7,104 nucleotides of DNA from Woeseiaceae bacterium (GCA_013138675.1 WTCH01000266.1:1-7104); one strand, 5' to 3'; shown: positions 1 through 6,598, counted from the first letter of the stretch. Made by a program: numbers and translations. The notes: generated from the letters alone by a model not told the origin.

Positions 1-1
1 G

Positions 2-565
2 AATGCGCCGAATGCCAGCGCGCCTTCGACGGCCACAGCGCCGGTTTCCGCCCCACCCGTAGCCAACGATCGAGCGGCAATAAGTGTCGATGATGTTGGG
101 AGGCTCGGACTGAGAAATTTTGCGGGCGAGTGGAGTCTTGCGATTTGGTCGTTGGCCTCCGATGGCCGTAAGCTGGAAGGCAGTGGTGCAGCAGTCGGTA
201 TGATGGAAGGCGACAACGCCATCCGGATTGTGATCACGCAGTTCGAATCAGAAGAATTCCCCGACGCGACCGGCGGAGGTCGCGTTACGATTTCTCACCT
301 GCCGGGAAGGGGGTTTACGCTTAAATCCGACCTCGGGTATTCGGATGAAGTGCTAAAATTGACCGGTGGTTACGAGGCGGACTCGAATAGATATATCTTT
401 TACCTGGTAGGCGGCGCCGGTGGTAAAATCGCCACTGGAGTTGACCGCATATCGGTGCGACTCGAAATTCGCTCGCTGGACCGGAATTTATGGGAAGCGG
501 CTACGTTTGCGCACATTGACGGTAAATCGACACAGGTTCAGTCGTCGAGGTTCGTCCGACGCTAG
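2..565 (+). CDS. Partial hypothetical protein, probably exported, beta-rich (possibly DUF1579/lipocalin-like)
   Basis: This is the 3' part of a gene; the frame is open from the first bases of the window to a TAG at 563-565, so the true start lies upstream. A TTG at 152 is only an internal codon. The visible 187 residues begin with about 22 residues rich in Ala, Pro, Ser and Thr, the kind of linker that often follows a signal peptide or lipobox (inference, since the N-terminus is missing). The remainder, from about residue 36 (LGLRNFAGEWSL), alternates short hydrophobic strands with Gly turns. It contains a G-E-W motif near the start of the domain and a TGGYEADSNRYIFY segment at about 121-134. 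That pattern resembles DUF1579 or lipocalin-like beta-barrel proteins, but the match is from memory of the fold pattern and is weak. No catalytic motif is visible. It is followed after 36 bases by a same-strand small gene, so the two may be cotranscribed. Confidence 0.7.
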   Translation, partial: NAPNASAPSTATAPVSAPPVANDRAAISVDDVGRLGLRNFAGEWSLAIWSLASDGRKLEGSGAAVGMMEGDNAIRIVITQFESEEFPDATGGGRVTISHLPGRGFTLKSDLGYSDEVLKLTGGYEADSNRYIFYLVGGAGGKIATGVDRISVRLEIRSLDRNLWEAATFAHIDGKSTQVQSSRFVRR

Positions 566-601
566 GGCAGGTTTCGATCGTACCGGACTGGTAGAAACGA
601 A

Positions 602-916
602 ATGACAGACAACCTTAATCCACAATGGAAACGGCACTTCGAAGGCATCGCTGATGAGTTCCTGCACCTCGCTATTACTTGTGATGTGCAGTTGCGTGAG
701 CCCGGCGTCATCGAGCGAATTCTGAAGAATGATGCATCGGTGTGCGGACGAAAGAACGAACGCAGTTTCCGCGATTTGCATAACCTGTTAGTGGCTTACT
801 ACAAGTCTATCGGCAAAGCCGTCGACCGCATCGGTCCGAAAGAGACAAAGAAAATCATTGACGCTTTCTCCGAGCGAAATAAGAAGCAAAGGGACTCAGG
901 CGGTACGGGGGTATAA
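602..916 (+). CDS. Small hypothetical protein, 104 aa
   Basis: I do not recognise this protein. It starts with ATG at 602 and ends with TAA at 914-916. The sequence upstream of the start (GGTAGAAACGAA) is only a weak Shine-Dalgarno match. The product is soluble, charged and looks mostly helical. It has an amphipathic N-terminal helix around residues 8-25, a helix around 55-75 (FRDLHNLLVAYYKSIGKAV), and a Lys/Glu/Arg-rich C-terminal helix at 79-98 followed by a flexible Gly-rich tail. Two cysteines (27, 48) are isolated and form no metal-binding motif. There is no signal peptide or membrane segment. The preceding plus-strand gene is 36 bases away. Its last 21 bases overlap the end of the convergent porB-like gene. 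Normal codon use and an intact frame argue for a real gene, with moderate certainty. Confidence 0.6.
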   Translation: MTDNLNPQWKRHFEGIADEFLHLAITCDVQLREPGVIERILKNDASVCGRKNERSFRDLHNLLVAYYKSIGKAVDRIGPKETKKIIDAFSERNKKQRDSGGTGV

Positions 917-1798
917 CGCCGCGAGCGCCTTCAAGAGTTGCATACGGTCTGCACAATCTCGACGCGTTACATCCAGGTCAATTTCGTCGTCCTTGAAGCG
1001 GCGCTGCCGACGGAAGTACTCGGCGGGATCGGTCCCGTCGGGTTCGATGTTGATTCGATAGGTAGCGCCGTCGTACACCTCGTAGACCGGGAACAAGCCG
1101 CTTGCGACGGCAAGTCGCACAAGTTCCACAGAGTCCTGAGGTTCGGATTTCCAGCCTGTGGGGCAGGGCGAGTGCAGTAACAGAAAGCGCATTCCCTGCA
1201 TTGATAGCGCGATGGACATCTTGCGGGCGAAATCTTCGGGGTGGGCGACCGACATCGTTGCCGCATAGGGAATCCTGTGTGCGGCCATGATCGACATGAT
1301 GTCTTTCTTGCCTTCGCTCTTTCCCCACGGCGTGGTCGTCGTTCGAGCGCCGGCCGGCGTTGCCGACGAGCGCTGTCCGCCCGTGTTGCCGTAGATCTCA
1401 TTGTCGTAACAGATGTAGATGATGTTCTCGTTGCGCTCTGCTGCTGCCGACAGGGTTCCGAGACCAATATCGTAAGTGCCTCCGTCGCCTGCCCAGCAAA
1501 TGACCTGGCCAGACTCGTTGTTGATGTCACGAATCGATGCTACACCGGAAGCCACAGCTGCGGATGACGCAAACGTCGTTGCGATCGTTGGTACGGCGTA
1601 GCTGGTCGTCGGGAATGCGCCCGCGGTGACGATTCCGCAACAGGCAGGGATCACGAGAGTGCAGGTGTCACCGGCTTCGGCAAGGGCTCGACCCAACATA
1701 GTCAGGCCAATGCTCATCCCGCAACCGCCGCAGTTGGTATTACCGGGGCGAAGCAGGCATTCATCGGGGTGGAGGTTCGTTGCCGCGGTCGCGTTCAT
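896..1798 (-). CDS. porB: 2-oxoacid:acceptor oxidoreductase beta subunit (PorB-like, ThDP-binding)
   Basis: This is the beta subunit of a pyruvate:ferredoxin oxidoreductase-type enzyme, which binds thiamine diphosphate and the proximal [4Fe-4S] cluster. The length (300 residues) is normal for PorB. The ThDP/Mg motif is visible as GDGG at 104-107, closing with D132-N133 in CYDNEIYGNTGG. Cluster ligands are C23 and C26 (CGGCG), C53 or C54 (PACCG) and C212 in the family signature PCPTGW, matching the usual C-x2-C ... C ... C layout. The start is ATG at 1796-1798, which overlaps the porA stop as ATGA. It is preceded by a strong Shine-Dalgarno (GAGGAGA, 7 bases away) lying inside porA, so the two are translationally coupled. 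It is the last gene of the operon. Its 3' end overlaps the convergent small gene by 21 bases, and no terminator hairpin was seen. The family is certain. The 2-oxoacid used (pyruvate, 2-oxoglutarate, aryl or branched-chain) is not determined. Confidence 0.93.
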   Translation of the reverse strand: MNATAATNLHPDECLLRPGNTNCGGCGMSIGLTMLGRALAEAGDTCTLVIPACCGIVTAGAFPTTSYAVPTIATTFASSAAVASGVASIRDINNESGQVICWAGDGGTYDIGLGTLSAAAERNENIIYICYDNEIYGNTGGQRSSATPAGARTTTTPWGKSEGKKDIMSIMAAHRIPYAATMSVAHPEDFARKMSIALSMQGMRFLLLHSPCPTGWKSEPQDSVELVRLAVASGLFPVYEVYDGATYRINIEPDGTDPAEYFRRQRRFKDDEIDLDVTRRDCADRMQLLKALAALYPRTA

Positions 1799-2988
1799 TG
1801 CAGTGTCTCCTCGCCGGTATCAATGCCCATCCATACCGGATCACCTGCCTCTTCGCGCACCGCAATATCGGCCAAAATGTCGTCGATCACAGCCGGCGTG
1901 ACGTCGCCGCCGCACAGTCCGGTGAGGTAGTTTTGAATCAGCAGGTCGTCGCGATGTCCTTGAAAAGCAGCACGTGTGTCTTGCCAGAACACGCCACCGG
2001 CGCCGGCTGCATAGTTGCGATCGAGTACTGCAAGTTTTGTTGCCGATTGACAGGCCTCGCGCAATGCTGCTTCGGGATACGGGCGGAACATCTTCAACTT
2101 CACAAGACCGATTTTCTCGCCCGCCGCTCGCCGCTTGCGAACGACTTCGCGAGCCGTCGTAGCCATCGTGCCGCTCACGACGAGGACCACGTCTGCATCG
2201 TCAGTAGCAAACGTCTGGGTCATATCCCCGGGATCGCGGCCGAAAACCTCTTTGAAACTTTCGCGGCATTCCTGGTAGACGGCTGGTACGCGCTTCATCG
2301 CCTCGTCGATCTCAAGGCGCATCGACAGGCCTTCATGTGGCCAGGCGAGGCCGCCCATAGTGCGTGCCTCGCGCTGATGCATGCGATGCGGCAGGTCGAG
2401 ATCCGGTAGATAGCGATCGACCTCTGCCTGCTCGGGGAGCGATGTCTCCATCTGTGTATGAGAGACGATGAATGCGTCCATGCAGGTCATCACCGGCAAC
2501 AGGATGCGCCGGTCTTCGGCCAGTCGGAAGGCGAGCAGGGTGGTGTCCAGTATTTCCTGGTTGTTCTCGCAATAGAACTGCAGCCAGGCAAAGTCCCGGA
2601 GCATGAGCGTGTCGCCCTGGTCTGCCCAGATATTCCATGGCGGGCCGAGTGTTCGGTTGACGCCGACCATGACGATAGGTAGCCGGTAGTAGCCGGTCAC
2701 CATGATGTTTTCCGCCATGTAGGCCAGGCCATTGGCGGAGCTTGCGGTGAAGGCTCGGGCGCCGCTCATCGACGCGCCCATGGAGACGGCCATCGCGCTG
2801 TGTTCACTCTCTACCGGAACGACACGTCCTTTGCTGAACGGGAACTTTGCAACGTACTCTACGATCTCGGTCTGCGGCGTAATCGGGTAAATTCCGCATG
2901 CAGTGCCACGGGCGTTTCGATTCGCCTCACCGGCAGTACTCAATGCGTAGCCAGCGGCGTGGTTTCCAGTGATGACTTGTACAGACAT
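1795..2988 (-). CDS. porA: 2-oxoacid:acceptor oxidoreductase alpha subunit (PorA-like)
   Basis: This is the alpha subunit of a POR-type enzyme. It supplies the pyrimidine-binding ThDP domain (about residues 5-240) and a transketolase-C-like domain (about 262-380). Visible family motifs are YPITPQT at 34-40, VESEHSA at 59-65 with the conserved ThDP-activating glutamate E62, a long Ala/Ser/Gly segment, and R112 in NRTLGPPWNIW, the loop that contacts the substrate carboxylate in characterised PORs. Length is 397 residues, usual for PorA. I chose ATG at 2986-2988 because GGAG (2996-2999) sits 7 bases upstream; a TTG at 2992-2994 is in frame but only one to two bases from that site. It starts 18 bases after the stop of the triple-fusion gene and ends overlapping porB by four bases, so the three form one operon. 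A normal PorA needs PorB, PorG and PorD, all present here (two of them fused). Substrate unknown. Confidence 0.93.
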   Translation of the reverse strand: MSVQVITGNHAAGYALSTAGEANRNARGTACGIYPITPQTEIVEYVAKFPFSKGRVVPVESEHSAMAVSMGASMSGARAFTASSANGLAYMAENIMVTGYYRLPIVMVGVNRTLGPPWNIWADQGDTLMLRDFAWLQFYCENNQEILDTTLLAFRLAEDRRILLPVMTCMDAFIVSHTQMETSLPEQAEVDRYLPDLDLPHRMHQREARTMGGLAWPHEGLSMRLEIDEAMKRVPAVYQECRESFKEVFGRDPGDMTQTFATDDADVVLVVSGTMATTAREVVRKRRAAGEKIGLVKLKMFRPYPEAALREACQSATKLAVLDRNYAAGAGGVFWQDTRAAFQGHRDDLLIQNYLTGLCGGDVTPAVIDDILADIAVREEAGDPVWMGIDTGEETLQ

Positions 2989-2995
2989 TGTCAAT

Positions 2996-2999
2996 CTCC
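2996..2999 (-). promoter_or_regulatory. Shine-Dalgarno site deciding the porA start
   Basis: On the minus strand the sequence CGGAGATTGACAATG places GGAG exactly 7 bases before an ATG at 2988. The in-frame TTG at 2994 would be almost touching the site, so the ATG is preferred and the longer N-terminus is probably wrong. Confidence 0.7.
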
Positions 3000-3006
3000 G
3001 TCCTGG

Positions 3007-5253
3007 CTACAGGTGACTCATGAAGATGACGTTGCGCGGGCACTCTGCCACGCATACGCCGCAGCCTTTGCAATACGAATAGTCGAACTCAAGGCGGTGT
3101 CCTACGCGCTTCAACACACCTTCCGGACAGTAGGTGGCGCAATAATCGCACTCGTTACAGACACCGCAGGAAAGGCAACGACTCGCCTCGGCGGTATCTT
3201 CGAGGCCCATATGCACCTCGTCGAATGTCGAGCGTCGTTCGGCGACTGCCAGCGATTCGCCCTCGGCTACAGGTTGGCGCTCGAACAGGTGCAACTTCAT
3301 CGCGTCCGCGCGGATAACTTCGTCACGCCAGATATCAACGTCGCGCAGTGCTTCTGCATGCTCGGTGATGTTCACGTGGTCGCCACTTAACACGTTGTGA
3401 ATGTGTGTGGCCGAGCGTCGGCCGCTGCCGATCGCGCCGGCTACCGTTCCGTCACCCGTGGCGAGATCACCGACAGCGAACACCGGTGTCTCCAGCAGAC
3501 CGAGGAGCTGATTGTCTTCCCTGACCTCGGTGCCTTCCGGAAACACCGATACATCGGGTGACTGGCCGAGTGCGAGAATGACCCGGTGGCAGGCGAGTTC
3601 GAAATCGGAGTCCGGAATCTCTACCGGTGAGCGACGTCCGGACTCGTCCGGCTCGCCAAGTTCCATCCGTCGGCAAGCCAGTCGATAGTGGCGCCTAATG
3701 CCGTCACTCGGATCGTCGTGCAAGGCAACGGGTTGCGTCAGGTAGTCGATCGCGACGCCTTCCTCGATGGTCTCATCGATTTCTTCGGCGATAGCGGGCA
3801 TTTCATTACGCGTTCGCCGATACACGACACGCACGCTCTCGGCACCCAGGCGCAATGCGGAACGGGCGGCATCCATGGCAGTATTGCCGCCACCGATGAC
3901 GACAACATCCTCGCCGTCAACGCGCACGCTTTCACGATGTACGTGATCGAGAAAATCGATGCCCTGGACCACGGCCTCGGTGCCATCCAAACCCAGTCGC
4001 AGATCTCGCTGCTCCTGCAAGCCGGTGGCCACCAACACAGCGTCGTGTTCTCGCGCCAGGTTGAGCAAAGTCTGTCGATCAATTTGGTGGTCAGTCTCTA
4101 CGGCTACACCTAGAGAGAGAATGCGGTCGATCTCATGTGCGACCACTTTCTCCGGCAGTCGAAATTCAGGAATACCGCTTCGCAAAAGGCCACCGATCTC
4201 GGGTCCTGATTCGAACACTGTGACCTGATAGCCAAAGCGCGCGAGATGGTATGCCGCGGTTAGTCCGGCTGGTCCTGATCCTACGATAGCAACGCGTTCG
4301 TCGCGTTCTGCGAGCGGCTCAATTGTTACCTGTCCATGATCACCGGCGTAACGTTCCATCTGACGCACGTTAACGGCGCCGTCGATTTCGATGCGATTAC
4401 AGGACTCCATGCATGGAGCGGGGCAGGCCCTCCCGCAGATCGATGGGAACGGAGTGCTGCGCAGCAGAACTTCCAACGCCTTGTCAGTTTCCTTGTGTGC
4501 CAGGGCATTGAGAAATCCCTGCACATCGTTGCCTGCCGGGCAGATGTGGTTGCAGGGCGGGATCATCTGCTGACGGTGCGGCTGCTCGCTGGCCCATTGT
4601 CCTGTCTTGATCGCCGGCATAGCTGCGCCAGCTCCCTCCAGCAAGCTGGGGCCACGACCCATGCTGGACTGTGTGGCTTGCTCTGCGGCGGCTCCAATGT
4701 CGCGAGGCGATTCAAGAAGGCGGACTTCATCGTAGGCACGCGCGGCGGCAGCCAGGTTTGCGCCTTTGAAGCCGAGATGCTCGAGCGCCGCACTAACTTC
4801 ACGTAGCGGAAATCCCAGCATCCTGGCCACTGCTCCGGCGAGCGCAGTATTTACAATGGGCACACTGCGAGTACCCAGGTTGTTGTCACGCGCAATCGTG
4901 GTCGCATCCACAGTCGCAAGACGATTGCGGGGAAACTGCTCGGCCAATTCGTCGGGCTGTTGCGGCGAGTTAATCAGTATCCAGCCACCTGCTTTGAGCC
5001 CTGCCATGATTACTTTTCCAACCAGTGTTGGGTCCAGCACAATGACGTGATCCGGCTCATAGATCAGGTTGCGATTGGTAATGGGGTCTTCGGAGTAGCG
5101 GCAGAAGGCCTGTATCGGTGCGCCAGACCGTTCGGCGGCATACAGGCCGAATGCTTGAACTGACAGGCCTTGCAAGAATCGCGACGTGGCTATGAGCTTC
5201 GCCAGGGTGACACCACCCTGGCCGCCACGCCCGTGTATTCGGATCTCGATCAT
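3007..5253 (-). CDS. Triple-domain fusion: PorG gamma + GltD-like NAD(P)H/FAD oxidoreductase + PorD-like ferredoxin
   Basis: One 748-residue polypeptide joins three modules usually encoded separately. Residues 1-180 are a PorG (gamma) domain opening with IRIHGRGGQGG. After a linker (181-230), residues 231-625 form a GltD/dihydropyrimidine-dehydrogenase-N-like module. This has a Cys-rich helical domain (C234, C238, C273, C277, C281, C285), an FAD site GSGPAG at 325-330, a second Rossmann site GGGNTA at 454-459, YRRTR at 478-482 (an arginine pair that suggests NADP(H)), and a C-terminal FAD motif with G595-D596. Residues 685-748 carry a 2[4Fe-4S] ferredoxin (C699, C702, C705, C709; C728, C731, C734, C738) plus extra C693 and C696. 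It should link 2-oxoacid oxidation by PorAB to NAD(P)H. I prefer the ATG at 5253 because the protein then begins with the family-typical MIEIRIHGRGGQG and GGTGAT lies at good distance; an in-frame ATG at 5295 would add 14 residues but has no ribosome site. First gene of the operon. The gene name is left blank because of the fusion. Confidence 0.92.
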   Translation of the reverse strand: MIEIRIHGRGGQGGVTLAKLIATSRFLQGLSVQAFGLYAAERSGAPIQAFCRYSEDPITNRNLIYEPDHVIVLDPTLVGKVIMAGLKAGGWILINSPQQPDELAEQFPRNRLATVDATTIARDNNLGTRSVPIVNTALAGAVARMLGFPLREVSAALEHLGFKGANLAAAARAYDEVRLLESPRDIGAAAEQATQSSMGRGPSLLEGAGAAMPAIKTGQWASEQPHRQQMIPPCNHICPAGNDVQGFLNALAHKETDKALEVLLRSTPFPSICGRACPAPCMESCNRIEIDGAVNVRQMERYAGDHGQVTIEPLAERDERVAIVGSGPAGLTAAYHLARFGYQVTVFESGPEIGGLLRSGIPEFRLPEKVVAHEIDRILSLGVAVETDHQIDRQTLLNLAREHDAVLVATGLQEQRDLRLGLDGTEAVVQGIDFLDHVHRESVRVDGEDVVVIGGGNTAMDAARSALRLGAESVRVVYRRTRNEMPAIAEEIDETIEEGVAIDYLTQPVALHDDPSDGIRRHYRLACRRMELGEPDESGRRSPVEIPDSDFELACHRVILALGQSPDVSVFPEGTEVREDNQLLGLLETPVFAVGDLATGDGTVAGAIGSGRRSATHIHNVLSGDHVNITEHAEALRDVDIWRDEVIRADAMKLHLFERQPVAEGESLAVAERRSTFDEVHMGLEDTAEASRCLSCGVCNECDYCATYCPEGVLKRVGHRLEFDYSYCKGCGVCVAECPRNVIFMSHL

Positions 5254-5256
5254 TGC

Positions 5257-5272
5257 ATCACCCGCGGGTGAT
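5257..5272 (-). promoter_or_regulatory. Perfect 16-bp palindrome covering the ribosome binding site of the fusion gene
   Basis: ATCACCCGCGGGTGAT reads the same on both strands and ends three bases before the preferred ATG at 5253. Its second half supplies GGTGAT, complementary to the AUCACC of the 16S rRNA 3' end, at suitable spacing. It could be a protein operator, or as RNA could partly sequester the start region. If translation began at 5295, it would simply be coding sequence. The sequence symmetry is seen; the function is inference. Confidence 0.4.
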
Positions 5273-5329
5273 CTCTCGCCCGCGCCTACGTCCATGCGTG
5301 CTTATACGAGGAGTGATTTAGCGACTCGA

Positions 5330-5357
5330 ATTATAGATATTTCCGGCGCATACCCAA
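5330..5357 (-). promoter_or_regulatory. Candidate sigma-70 promoter of the POR-type operon
   Basis: On the minus strand a perfect TATAAT (5330-5335) is preceded after 16 bases by TTGGGT (5352-5357), a partial -35 match. Transcription would begin near 5323, giving a leader of about 70 bases to the ATG at 5253. The site lies in the 95-base gap between the uroD-like gene and the operon, so the operon could be transcribed independently of that upstream gene. Confidence 0.42.
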
Positions 5358-5362
5358 ATAAG

Positions 5363-5381
5363 TAGATTCCGCCCAAATCTA
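5363..5381 (-). other. Short inverted repeat after the uroD-like gene
   Basis: TAGATT and AATCTA (6-base arms) flank a 7-base loop shortly after the uroD-like stop codon. Read on the minus strand it is followed by CTTATTT, a poor T tract. The stem is AT-rich and short, so at best this is a weak terminator. It also sits just upstream of the candidate operon promoter. Confidence 0.2.
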
Positions 5382-5390
5382 GGTGAAAGC

Positions 5391-6554
5391 TCAATGAAGC
5401 GGGTAGTGGCCGAACTCTTCCACCGCATCAACCATGGCCAGAACGTTTTCGGGCGGGACATCGTTCATCACCGTATGTACTGCGCTGATCATGCAACCAC
5501 CTCCAGGGCCTAGGATTTGCATTACTCGTCGCACTTCCTCGCGGACCTCTTCTGCAGTGCCAAATGGAAGGATTCGGTGCGCGTCTATGCCGCCACAAAA
5601 AGTGATGTTCTTTCCAAATCGCTTCTTGAGGGCAGGGAGGTCGGACATGCACCGACCGGAGGTTTGTATGGGATTCAGAATGTCGACACCAATTTCAACA
5701 AAGTCATCGATCAGTGGCGCAACATCACCGCAGGAGTGAAAAAGCACCTTGGCCTTGGTCCGGGCCTTGATAAAGCTGATGAAGTCAGCATGAATTGGTT
5801 TGAGGATCTCGCGATACATTTTCGGCGAAATAATAAGACTATCTTGCGTTCCTAAATCATCACCGATTTTTATGATATCGACGTTGTCCCCAAGTTCGTC
5901 CAGGAATCGTTCCATCAACTGCTTGCAGTACACCGCAATTCTTTCCATCAAGGCGCGTGCAAAGTCCGGGGTCCTGGCCATATTCATCAGGAATGGCTCC
6001 ATCCCCTGCATGGCATTAGCTCGCTCAAAGGGAAACAGGAGCCAGGGAGTTGCCAGGATTGCATACTGATTCTCTTCAGCAAGTCGCTTAGCGGTTTCAC
6101 GCACGTGGGCGATGCGCGTTGGGTCAGTCATGTCGGGCCAACCCAAATAGGAATCGAGCTCTTCGACTGTTTCAGCTTCGGGAAGAGGGTGGATGCTGGG
6201 GAACCAGTCCCCGGGAACAATTTCTGTCTGTCCGCTACCCCAGGAGTCGATACAATCACTGTGCGGGTCACGCTCACGATTTCGCTTTCGTGTCGTCTCT
6301 GGCTCCAGGTCCAGTACGCCGCGAACATCACTGTGCAGCCGACGCATCGTGTCTTCGTCGATGTCGGCCGTTCCCAATTCAGGCCAGTCGTAGATGTAGT
6401 TGTCGGGAGCTTGAACTCCAATGGTCTTCTTGATTGCCTGATAAGGCTTCATTTTGATGCCGGTGGCATTGCTGACTCCAATGACCAAAGGAACACGATC
6501 AGGCTGCTCGTGATTGATGGCGGCTAACACGCGTTCCCGGGAAGTCAGTGGCAT
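5391..6554 (-). CDS. Uroporphyrinogen decarboxylase-fold protein, MtaA/CmuA-like methyltransferase type
   Basis: This is a 387-residue TIM-barrel protein of the URO-D superfamily. The opening (SRERVLAAINHEQPDRVPL) is typical of the methyltransferase-like branch. The Arg-Gln-Ala-Gly-Arg substrate motif of true HemE near the N-terminus is absent, so heme synthesis is unlikely. H273-x-C275 in FHSCGD matches the zinc motif of cobalamin-dependent methyltransferases such as MtaA. The third ligand, normally a Cys some 75-80 residues later, would fall near C354 or H360 (GGGCMISAVHTV). GGID at 321-324 and VPPENV at 367-372 are family signatures. Described relatives move methyl groups to or from corrinoid proteins or thiols, but no corrinoid protein is in the window and the substrate is unknown. 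The ATG at 6552-6554 has a strong AAGGAGA site 7 bases away. It precedes the POR-type operon on the same strand by about 95-135 bases and is divergent from the FMN reductase gene. The family is confident; the activity is inferred. Confidence 0.88.
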   Translation of the reverse strand: MPLTSRERVLAAINHEQPDRVPLVIGVSNATGIKMKPYQAIKKTIGVQAPDNYIYDWPELGTADIDEDTMRRLHSDVRGVLDLEPETTRKRNRERDPHSDCIDSWGSGQTEIVPGDWFPSIHPLPEAETVEELDSYLGWPDMTDPTRIAHVRETAKRLAEENQYAILATPWLLFPFERANAMQGMEPFLMNMARTPDFARALMERIAVYCKQLMERFLDELGDNVDIIKIGDDLGTQDSLIISPKMYREILKPIHADFISFIKARTKAKVLFHSCGDVAPLIDDFVEIGVDILNPIQTSGRCMSDLPALKKRFGKNITFCGGIDAHRILPFGTAEEVREEVRRVMQILGPGGGCMISAVHTVMNDVPPENVLAMVDAVEEFGHYPLH

Positions 6555-6560
6555 CTTCTA

Positions 6561-6567
6561 TCTCCTT
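6561..6567 (-). promoter_or_regulatory. Strong Shine-Dalgarno site of the uroD-like gene
   Basis: AAGGAGA on the minus strand lies 6 to 7 bases before the ATG at 6554. It is the best ribosome binding site in the window and fixes the start. Confidence 0.65.
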
Positions 6568-6583
6568 GAGGTAACAGCTTATT

Positions 6584-6598
6584 GGCCCGAGTCGGGCC
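6584..6598. promoter_or_regulatory. 15-bp hyphenated palindrome, candidate operator in the divergent intergenic region
   Basis: GGCCCGA and TCGGGCC are perfect 7-base inverted arms around a single central base. The site sits about 30 bases before the uroD-like start and about 97 bases before the FMN reductase start, in the 140-base region between the divergent genes. There is no T tract on either side, so it is not a typical terminator; a dimeric regulator binding site is more likely. I could not find a convincing -35/-10 pair for either gene in this region. Confidence 0.35.

Noticed and set aside
152..565. Independent gene starting with TTG at 152.
   Set aside because: The frame is open to the window start and the upstream part reads as a plausible linker plus the first domain strand (G-E-W), so the gene begins outside the window.
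4405..4418. Perfect 14-bp palindrome CTCCATGCATGGAG.
   Set aside because: It falls inside the Cys-rich coding segment of the fusion gene, where the Cys-Met-Glu-Ser codons explain it; no regulatory context.
896..5253. Naming the operon padEFGHI or assigning phenylglyoxylate as substrate.
   Set aside because: Only the flavoprotein module is shared as a concept; gene order and fusion differ, and no residue pattern visible to me decides the substrate.
5254..5295. A 14-residue N-terminal extension of the fusion protein from ATG at 5295.
   Set aside because: No ribosome site precedes that ATG, and family members begin at the equivalent of the ATG at 5253; kept as an alternative only.
967..6527. 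Many long open frames antisense or out of frame to the POR-type and uroD-like genes, for example 1780-2409 plus, 2800-3390 plus, 3688-4113 plus, 967-1530 minus and 6105-6527 plus.
   Set aside because: They lie wholly or almost wholly within genes with clear family motifs, carry no motifs of their own and have compositions expected of shadow frames in GC-rich coding DNA.
5391..6554. Annotation as heme-synthesis HemE.
   Set aside because: The N-terminal Arg-Gln-Ala-Gly-Arg substrate motif is missing and H-x-C zinc-type residues are present, fitting the methyltransferase-like branch instead.
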